From: Hyparrhenia diplandra
Taxonomy: Eukaryota; Streptophyta; Magnoliopsida; Poales; Poaceae
Length of the DNA stretch: 64,000 nucleotides
Direction: 5' to 3'
NCBI GenBank assembly: GCA_015847255.1
Contig: JADLZK010013214.1
Location: 1 to 64,000, forward strand
Below, piece by piece: positions 56,061 through 64,000 of the stretch. The stretch's first letter is position 1. Each line of letters begins with the position of its first letter. The notes beneath the pieces are model-generated. The model did not search any database and was not told the origin of the DNA. It saw only the letters and a list, made by a program, of their open reading frames with translations. Made by a program: the position numbers and the translations under genes.

Positions 56061-59000
56061 CACTATCGGAAACAGGGACGTTCCCGTGGGTAAATTCTTT
56101 CCCATGAGCTAGATGCAGGTGCTCACGTACGGGAAAGGCCTCTCTTCCCGTGAGCAGGCAAGGCGGAGCCTTTCTTGTGAGGGCTTGCTCACGGGAAAGA
56201 CCCCTCCTCCTTTCCCGTGAGGCCCCCGCTCACGGGAAAGGGCACGACGGGGACCGTCGGTGCCCCGTCGCCTTTCCCGTGAGCCTCCGTCCAGCCCATG
56301 GGAAATGCTTTTCGCGTGAGGCGCCTTTGCCGCCGCCTTATGCAGGCCTCGGGCAAAGGACACCCCTTTGCCGTGAGCTAGGGTCCCCTCGCTCCGCGTG
56401 TCTACTTGCGAGGTCCCTCCACACTTCCACCCATTCTTCATCAGCACCAACGTCCGACCATTATGCCGAGTCCTCCAAGGTAATTTATTTTACATTTTAG
56501 CACTAATTTCTCATTTGTTAGGTTGAAAATCACAATAGGAACTAATAAGTATTCGTTTTTTCTCTTGGGCAAGTCTTTTGTTGTTACGGCTAACTCGATG
56601 AAAGGCCACCTTCCCGATGGCATTCTTGTTCTTTTGGTTAGGAAGAACTACCCTGGCAAAGTCACCGTTGCGGGACAAGAGCAGCCTGTCACATCGTTTC
56701 ACCAGTACCTCAATTTTAAAGATAATTATGATGTGAGTGGCAGACTTTTTGCAAACAAGGGAGTGTGTGTGGTAAAAAGAGTTGTGGGTGAGTCTATGTC
56801 ACACTACAAATGAACAAATATATCGCATTTTTTTTTTTTTTTGAAAAAATGACTAAATACATTGCTTGTTTGTGTAGGATTACTTCAATTGCCAAAGGGA
56901 TACCAAACTCGGGGCGGAAGAAGTGGTGACAGCTGCCTGTTTCAAATTGGTGTCGAGGACATGTGGCACAAGGCACGCCTCTTGGCCATCAAGACATACT
57001 ACGGGCAAGTCCTAGGCCGTAGGCTCAACAAGGAGGACATGCGTGAGAAGAATCGACCCGAGAGAACAATACATGCTGATAAATAATGAACGTTCATACT
57101 AAGTTTAAGTATGTTTAATTTAATATTCTAATATGTTTTATACTTGGTGTCCTGTAGATGATTACGTGTTGGTGCTTGAACCATACGCGGTCCTGGGAGT
57201 TGCAGTTGGAGAAGTGGGTCCATATAGATTGGGAGAAGATCCACAACGACCACCGGGAGCGGCGTGCCTTGATGCCAGGTGTACCACACCATCAAGGCAA
57301 CCTTAGTCTCGCGGCCTACGCAAAGAAGATATATAAGACTTATCCAATTCTTATTTTTCGATGCGCAACTTTAAATACTTTAAATACCTTAGTTTAACCA
57401 TCCTACCTTTTTTATGACACAGGAGCAGGCACATGGCGTGCCACTAAGCATGCTCGAGGCCTTTGCTTGCTCCCACATAGGCAAGGCGAAGGATCCCGCG
57501 GTCGTCTACAACCCTGAGGCTCCGCCCGAGGGCTACACCAACCCGACCGCCTACACCCACCTCACTCAGTACACAGAAACAACGAGGGAGGTCTTGGGGG
57601 GAAGGCTTTGATCCTCGCGGCCACAACATTGATGGAAACATCGTCATGATGGCCGGAGGAGGGAAGAAGCACGGGTGGTACTGGATGGGCGACAACGTCA
57701 TCAACCCGACAACCACTTCAAAACTCTCTGACCTACGATCAAGGAGCAAAAGCTCGGGGGGCCCGGCCATATGCGAGTGCCCTACCACATACCAGGCTAC
57801 GGTCTCCCGACTCAAGGTAATTTATTTATTTTTATTCAAGGTTGATTTATCTTTACATTATGTTTCTCTAGGATCTAACTTTGTGTTGAAATAGGCCTGG
57901 ATAGAGGAACATAAGAGGCTCCGGGAAGAGGCTGAGGCGGGAGCGAGCGAGGGCCGAGGCGGACAGATGCAGGGCTGAGGTGGACAGACGTAACTTGGAA
58001 GCTCTCCTAGCGTACATCGTGCATATTGGAGGCAAGGTTGGTGAAGAGCCGCCGCCACAGATGTCCTTCGCTCCACCGCTGTTCTTCGGTCCACCGCCCG
58101 TCTTCGGTCAACCGCCAATCTTCCCTCCACCAATTGGAAGCTCTCCCGTGAGTTTGTCTAACTTAACTTCAAATATGCATATAGAAGCTCTCCCGTGAGT
58201 TTGTCTAACTTAACTCCAAATATGCATATATGAATGTGAATGGAAATGATCTGGAGTTTTGAATGCACCATGAGATGTGCATGTGGACATGTGGTTGTCG
58301 GTCATCGAGCCATTGTTTTGTTGCAGGTTTTGAAAACCCCTCTGTGCGGGGGAGGTGTTGCCGAAATTTCTAACAATTTATCTTTTTTTTTTTCATGTTA
58401 ACAGAATTCTACCTTGAATTTTGTCTCACAAATGTAATATCTTTACCTACTTGCAGATTCAATTTCATGCCTCGAACCCATCTCCGAACCAAACTCCTAC
58501 AGACCTTTGGGAACGAGGTGTGGAGGGCTGGCCGGGTTGGCCGTGAAGTTGATGATTTAGGTGAAGAACTTGTGTACTTGAACTTGTGGTTGCACCCTTA
58601 TGGTTGAGCTTGTGAACTTGTGACTCTTGGGTTTTATGTAATATAAGTGCTATTTGTGGATTATTGTGCTATATATGTGATATATATGCAATCTGTGATA
58701 TATATGTGTTTATATGCAATATATATGTGGCAAATATGAACTGGAACAAAACAAAATTCTTTACCGTGAGCATAGGGCCTGCTCACAGCAAATCGACCAT
58801 AACTTTACCGTGAGCAGGCCCTATGCTCACGGCAAAGAGGGCGCCTTTCCCATGAGCTAGTCTGTTAGGACTCACGGGAAAGGGCGGCAAAACACCGTTT
58901 AGGTCATGCCTTTCCCGTGAGCCGTAACGGGGTGGCTCACGGGAAAGGGCGGCAAAATGCCATTTAGGTCATACCTTTCCGTGCACCCCAAACGCCCCCC

Positions 59001-59210
59001 GTTAGGGTCTTTCCCCGTGAGCCAAAGGGGTACACGGGAAAGGCTAACCCCGTGAGCCCCACCTCCGGCTCACGGGAAAGGCCCTTTCTCGAACCCCCTC
59101 TTTCCCGTGACGAACTCACGGGGAAAGTGTTTCCCGTGGAGATTAGAGCCTTTCCCGTGAGCGCCAAGGCCACGGGAAAGCCGTCCAGCCCCCGGTCTAC
59201 TGTTTCTAGT
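56061..59210 (+). mobile_element. CACTA (En/Spm) transposon, non-autonomous, about 3.15 kb
   Basis: The left end is CACTATCGGAAACAGGGACG. The right end CTACTGTTTCTAGT is its decayed complement. Both subterminal regions (56085-56410 and 58760-59180) are packed with TTTCCCGTGAGC and GCTCACGGGAAA in both orientations, the binding-site pattern of CACTA elements. The interior encodes a Transposase_24-like (TNPA-like) protein in exons, but no TNPD-type transposase is seen. The flanks match the unfilled paralogous segment at about 62950-63020, which confirms an insertion. The triplet tct precedes the left end; the right duplication is unclear. Confidence 0.88.
56523..58607 (+). pseudogene. TNPA-like (Transposase_24/Ptta) protein of the CACTA element
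   Basis: Exon-like pieces run on the plus strand. 56535-56813 carries KGHLPDGILVLLVRKNYPGK. 56879-57084 carries DMWHKARLLAIKTYYG. 57158-57330 carries WVHIDWEKIHNDHRERRAL and LSLAAYAKKIYK. 57420-57610 carries YNPEAPPEGYTNPTAYTHLT with QYTETTREV. 57605-57790 carries RGHNIDG, GGGKKHGWYWMGD and NVINPTTTSKLSDLRSRS. A Glu/Arg-rich helical piece (57895-58030) and a Pro-rich tail end it. The EAPPE.YTNPTAY, then KHGRYWMGD order is that of plant CACTA TNPA-type DNA-binding proteins. Splice junctions are only partly clear and frames change near 57600, so it may be non-functional. Confidence 0.75.
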
Positions 59211-59211
59211 T

Positions 59212-60087
59212 CACTCTGTTAGATGTTCTTGGAATCTGGAGTCCGTAAGCCATTATACGCTTTAGTGCCTTTTATAAAAGCAGGGAAAGATCTTTCACTA
59301 AAAAAGAGAGATGATGGCAGTACGTTGGATCATACTCTTAAGATCTGTGTGGTTGATTTCCAAGATGAAGAGACAACCACCAGAAACCGGACAAAAGGAA
59401 GCAATTGTTTGCTGAATTATGCCAGTATCATGTGAGTTTACTGCCTCTTCATCTCTACAGAAGGTGCTTTTACAGCCCCGGCTGCAATCGGAACAAATGC
59501 ATTAAGTAGCATGAATGAGTCAGAGAGCAAATTTCCAGAATTCTGCAGGTGTGACCCGAGGCTCAAACACAAAAATTGGTCCGGTCAGAGCGCCGATGGT
59601 TGATGGAGACGGAACCCGTGGAAGAAGCTTGCAAAATATTCTACATGCAGATTAGCAGGGGACTGCTAATATTCTCAAGCACCACATTCCTGTGCCAAAG
59701 TAGAATTCAAAGCCAATAACTACCTTTGTTAAGAGTCTTCGCAAAAAAAAAAAAAAAAAACTACCTTTGTTAAGAGAGACCGCCACAGTTTTCACTATTA
59801 TGCCAGTCAGCTTCAACCATGACTGATGCAGCAGACCACTGCTTAGCTGTACACAAGACATCGCGTCTATGACCAGTGGCCCCGAATGGATACACTTGAT
59901 TTGAATGAATTTTGGTTGATGACCTGCACTGCGGCACAACATTAATGCACATGGTGATTTCCTCCGTGTCGTGTTTTGTATGCATATTAAATCTTACACT
60001 AATTTGGGAGCCTAGGTCCTGAAAATGAAAGGCAATTCATAGACCACACTGAAGTTTATAATATCCTTCATGACATTACAACGAGGA
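59212..60087. repeat. Duplicated flank between LRR copies
   Basis: 59215-59330 matches about 62965-63050 and 59840-60005 matches 49490-49865, so this is part of the LRR segmental duplication. An A run at about 59743-59760 is followed by a repeat of CTACCTTTGTTAAGAG (59721 and 59761). Confidence 0.7.
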
Positions 60088-60095
60088 ATTTGAAC

Positions 60096-60584
60096 CTGTT
60101 AAATTTTTTTCGGCAAAATATCGCCGAAATTTCCGATATATCGCATTTTTCAGTGAGGTCCGAAAAATTTTTATATCGGTTAAAAATTTTCGGCTAAATT
60201 CATATTTCACTCAAAAAAATTACACCAAACCATCCGAAAATTTGCATATTCTCTAGTCTTAATAAAGACTTATATTTTTTTCAAATCTATTTAATTTTCT
60301 CACTAACACATTCGATGATACTTGAATATTTGTGCAAGTTGCCCACCGTGAGCCCGTTGCATTATCACCTGCACAACATATGTGATATATTGTGTTGTTT
60401 CATTCATGTTATATAAATTTATGATGGAAGATGGATTTGGGAGTTTTTCTAGTGAGATGATGCCAAATTTTTCAAAAACGCATTTTGAATTTGTTTAATT
60501 TGACCCGATATTTCTGAAATTTCCGAAATATCGCATTTATCGGCAAGTGCCGATATTTTTTTTCTACCGGTAGAAAAAACCTAG
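60096..60584. mobile_element. hAT-like element with 8-bp target duplication (489 bp)
   Basis: The insert is flanked by identical octamers atttgaac (60088-60095 and 60585-60592). The equivalent site downstream of LRR copy A (about 49970-49990) has no insert. The ends (CTGTTAAATTTTTTTC and GAAAAAACCTAG) are weak inverted repeats. Inside, a roughly 60-70-bp block with ATTTCCGA(T/A)ATATCGCATTT occurs twice as a direct repeat (about 60128-60182 and 60516-60572). No transposase is present. Confidence 0.75.
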
Positions 60585-60757
60585 ATTTGAACTTTTGGGT
60601 TTCCTCTTGAAACGAAGCTATTATTTATGGTTGGGCTATGACAGACATGTAAAACATTTGTGCTGGTGGGAGGCCTGCCCATTCAGTTGCTTGCTGCAGC
60701 GTACATCATTGCGTGGAAAGTTGTTGGCTCGCTTCAGGTTGTGTCCTGCAAATTTAC

Positions 60758-62270
60758 TTAACTAATCCATCCAGAGAGATTGTTATTCGCTAGGTTCAGC
60801 GTCTGTAGATGTGGAGTGCCATAGCCAAAATTTGTTGGTATCTCACCAGAGAGCTGGTTATTGCTTAGGTCAAGTATTTGCAGAGTGGGACAGTCGGCGA
60901 GGTCAGTTGGGATGGAGCCGTTTATGCTATTGTTGGAGACGTTGAGTTCCTTGAGGTAGTAGCTACTGCTCGAGACGTTGAGATGCTCGAGGTTGTAGGT
61001 TCCAAGACATAACCCCACTGGGATCTCCCTAGAAAGCTGATTATAGCTAAGTTTTAAAACCCTCAGGGTGGGACAATTGGCGAGGCCTACTGGGATGGAG
61101 CTATTCAAGCGGTTGCTTGAGGCTGTGAGGAGCTGTAATGAACCGCCCACGCATATCCCCTCTGGAATCCTGCCGGTGAGATCGTTGGCATCAAGCCTAA
61201 CCTCAGCTAAGCCTAGCACATTATGCTTTCCAAGCTCTGGCGGGAGCTCACCGGTAAGCATGTTATTGCTCAAGTCCAACAGCTCTAGTGACGGCAACTG
61301 GGCAATGCTCACAGGTATCTCACCTGAGAAGTTGTTGGTAGACAGATCCAAAAATGAGAGGTACTTCAATCGTCCGAAGACTTCCGGGATGGTTCCTGTT
61401 AGCTTGTTTTTTGTGACAAGTCTATTCTTGCCAAGCTGATGGCAGCAAAACCATCAATCACCACGTTGCCAGTGAGGTTGTTACTATACACCTCCAAGAG
61501 CTGCAGGTTCTTGAGGCCCCAGATTCCTGGCGGTATGGCTCCAATCAACGAGTTTCTCATGAGATACAGTTCCTCCAAATGCATCATCTTTGTCAGGTAA
61601 CTCGGGAAGGCACCCACCAGGTTGCAGCTCCCTGCATAAAGGCTGGCTAGGTGAGTCAGGTTCATGAATGATGCCGGTAGCTCGCCTGGGTCGAACGAGT
61701 TGTCCCCAAGCCACAACGACCGAAGGCTTGTTAGCTCGCCAAGCGCTATCTGGATGCTGCCGTTGAACCTGTTGGAGTCGAGATACAACATGCTTAGGTT
61801 TGTTCCAAGGCCTTCGCCGATGTCATCAGGGAGCTCCCCTTCGAGGTCGTTGTCGGACAGGTCGAGGTGCTGGAGCGATCTGCAACGGTAGAGTATCGTT
61901 GGGAACACACCGGCGATGTTGTTGCCGGAGAGGTCGAGGTATTGGAGGTTGGAGAGGCTGCCAACGGCATCAGGGACATGGCCCGTGAGGCCGTTGCGGG
62001 AAAGGGTTGAGGCTGGTGACGTAGCCGACCGAGTCGCAGCCCACGTATGGCCAGCGGCAGTGCGCCCGCGGGTGAGGTGGAGGCGCTCCAATTCCATGCG
62101 GCGAGCACCGGCGGGTCGCCCCACGCGCGCTTCATCTGGAGGAGCAGCTCGGCCTCGTCCGCCGGTGGTCCGGACTGCACCGCTGCACACTGCAGAAGGC
62201 AGCAGGCTAGAATAGGCACGAGGAGGTGGTAAGGGTAGACGTACGCTCGGCTGTGGCATGGAGTTGCCAT
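60758..62270 (-). CDS. LRR receptor-like ectodomain protein, copy C (apparent frameshifts)
   Basis: The start is the ATG at 62270 (MATPCHSRAYVYPYHLL), with a signal peptide, then the cap (EAELLLQMKRAWGDPPVLAA, then HCRWPYVGCDSVG) and about 17-18 LRRs, ending LSGWIS and a stop like copy A. The frame changes three times: in CCC at about 62065-62067, GGG at about 62004-62006, and TTTTTT at 61407-61412. One base at each restores a single frame. No transmembrane segment or kinase follows. It is closer to copy A in its last repeats and flank. An extra segment (SSSYYLKELNVSNNSING) enlarges one LRR near the C-terminus. Confidence 0.78.
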
Positions 62271-62339
62271 CTCTTGACGGCCTTGGTGGAGGTAGGAAGT
62301 GGGGGTGCTTTCAGCTGGGTCATTTTCTGGCCATGATAT

Positions 62340-63060
62340 AATAATCCATCTTTCTAACAACCACCGGAGACTTGGAGACGACCGGAGTCAGTCGCCGGAG
62401 ATCTGGTGACTGATAAAGTCGGTCACCTCCTTTAACAGAGACTTGGAAAGTGGTAGTCGATCTCCGACGGCTGAAACACGAATCCTCCCCGCTGTACCTG
62501 ATTTCAAACAGTAGAGAATAACAGTGAGAACATACGACGATAGAAAAGCTAGATGCACTGCAACTATGCAAAGAAGAAACACACCAATGAATGACAACAG
62601 GGTGTGCTAGCTGTAAACCTATGACTTGAAGGTGTCTCTCTCGGCTCTTGTAACCTGCGCGCTTAGATATAAAATGTCTAGAGAAAACAAGTTACCTAGA
62701 CTGTCTGCACCAGTTTTTTTTATTCTTTTTAATTCTTGCAGAAAATGGCAATAGTTGTTGAGGGCTTCTGTTAGAAATCAACTCTCTGAAATCAAAGGTT
62801 GGCTGTCTGGATGGATGACGAACTGCTAGTCTCACTGAAGTGAAGAGTTGCAAGAAATAAAGGGATGAAGACTTGCTTTGGTTCTCATCGAGCTTCACAA
62901 CTGTTTAATTTACCTTTTTTTAGAAGAAGCATTTACTGGTTTTGATTGTGCCTGTACGTAGGCAGTGTTCTGCTTACTCTGTTCTCAACTGTTTCTGGAG
63001 TCTGAAGCCCCTATATGCTTAATGCCTTCTGTAAAACCAGGGAAATTCCTGCTGTTTATA
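62340..63060. other. 5' flank of LRR copy C
   Basis: It matches the 5' flank of copy B (55480-55640 and 55780-56060) and contains the empty counterpart of the CACTA insertion site near 62960. No gene is inside. Confidence 0.55.
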
Positions 63061-63101
63061 TAAAATTCTTTTTGTGACAATCTTGTTTCTTGGGCATGGT
63101 A

Positions 63102-63155
63102 CTAGCACAACCTCGAGGCAGCAAGCCAAGCACGGTAGCGGCGAGGTGTTGCCAT
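63102..63155 (-). pseudogene. LRR copy D stub (signal-peptide end only)
   Basis: The ATG at 63155 gives MATPRRYRAWLAASRLC and a stop. The surrounding bases, including the upstream CATGTCTTGG, match the 5' end of LRR copy A at 51780-51830. Everything downstream of the first 18 codons is lost, so this marks a fourth unit of the tandem array. Confidence 0.75.
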
Positions 63156-63159
63156 GTCT

Positions 63160-63789
63160 TGGCCAGTGTGGTGCCGTGGTGGATAATGGAGACGGCCAGG
63201 TGACCTGACTGACATAGCGACAGCCACACTGTGAAAGCGAGTAATTCAGTAGCTTTCAAAACATGTTACTGCAGATTTTCCTGTGCCAAAGCAGAATTAA
63301 AAGCGATAAACACTTATGTTAACAGAGTCTACACCAGTCACACGTTAAAACTATTCCTGTGATGATCAGAACACTACTTACGTGTATGCAAGGCATCACG
63401 TCTATGGAAAACCAAGTGGCCACAAATCTATCAACATGGTAATATATGTTGCTGATATGAAAATGTTGACAATGTTTTCTCAACTGTTTCTGGGGTCTTT
63501 TCCAGCCATTATATGCTTAATACTGACAAGAAGCAAAACACTAGTTGAACTGATTTGAATTGGTTGATGACATGCACTGCAGTACAGCAATGTAGAATTT
63601 TTGACTTATCACCATATTTATATCGTAGTATAGTAACACTAATTACTGAACTGTTTCTTTAACGGATGTATCCTCAATCTTCCTCCAATTACTAGCTTGC
63701 TCCTGTAAAAGCTGATGACAACATGCGCCTTGAGGTGTTGTTTATAGTGTGCTTGAGACTTTTGAGACGAGCAATGGAAACTAATAATG
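63160..63789. other. Flank of the LRR array, no gene seen
   Basis: Blocks at 63380-63420 (GTGTATGCAAGGCATCACG) match 49495-49530 and 59850-59880, so the segmental duplication continues to here. Confidence 0.5.
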
Positions 63790-64000
63790 TTTTATGAAAC
63801 CTGAGTTTCTCTATAAAGGAAAATGTGAAAATAAATTTTAAGATATGGATAAGGTTTGGGTTAAACTTTGAGAATATATATCATATAAATAGCTTTTAAG
63901 TGGTTCAGTTTAGAAATGTGAAAATCATATCAATAGATTTGTCTTGAAAATTACTCTTATAAAAATATACATATATGACTTTCCAATAAATATTTTTACA
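63790..64000. mobile_element. MITE related to 41296-41553, cut by the window end
   Basis: 63850-64000 matches the reverse complement of the Stowaway-like MITE at 41296-41553, including the block AAATCATATCAATAGATTTG. The left end is decayed and the right end lies beyond the window. Confidence 0.8.

Overview
The window is plant nuclear DNA and most probably from a grass close to rice (Oryza). The reasons are a low density of intron-bearing genes, grass-type Stowaway and Tourist MITEs, several LTR retrotransposons, a CACTA element, LINE and tRNA-derived SINE insertions, and tandem F-box/DUF295 and LRR families like those of rice. The species call is inference; no search was run.

Layout. 1-6176: a decayed Ty1-copia element whose first LTR is cut by the window edge; it truncates an F-box gene. 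6177-22900: a minus-strand cluster of at least four F-box/DUF295 copies in every state of decay, with duplicated 5' leader exons, orphan C-terminal exons, a solo LTR, a LINE tail and MITEs, and a possible Helitron end. 22993-26564: a SINE with a clean target duplication, a 477-bp solo LTR with a clean duplication, a heat-shock-factor exon fragment and a second possible Helitron end. 27319-33446: a five-exon PAT1-like gene (mRNA decapping factor), minus strand, with a Harbinger transposase relic in intron 1 and a Tourist MITE in intron 3. 33790-43600: nested repeats, including a MULE-like element, a copia gag with its LTR, and a complete gag-less copia element (38255-43318) inserted in a LINE endonuclease domain. 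45442-49130: fragments of a possible LINE ORF1, a CCCH zinc-finger gene, a LINE RNase H and an F-box-associated pseudogene next to a small hAT MITE. 49390-64000: a tandem family of LRR receptor-like ectodomain genes (three large copies and one stub, all minus) interrupted by a solo LTR, a 3.1-kb CACTA element and a hAT insertion.

Two themes cut across regions. First, three LRR copies all stop at the same position, before any membrane or kinase segment, so they look like a family of secreted ectodomains or a family duplicated after truncation. Second, nearly every frameshift in the conserved genes (PAT1-like, F-box copy 2, two LRR copies) falls in a homopolymer run and can be explained by one base. 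This suggests sequencing error rather than gene death, and the pseudogene calls should be read with that in mind. No CRISPR array, rRNA gene or canonical tRNA gene was seen. No clearly new biological system stands out.
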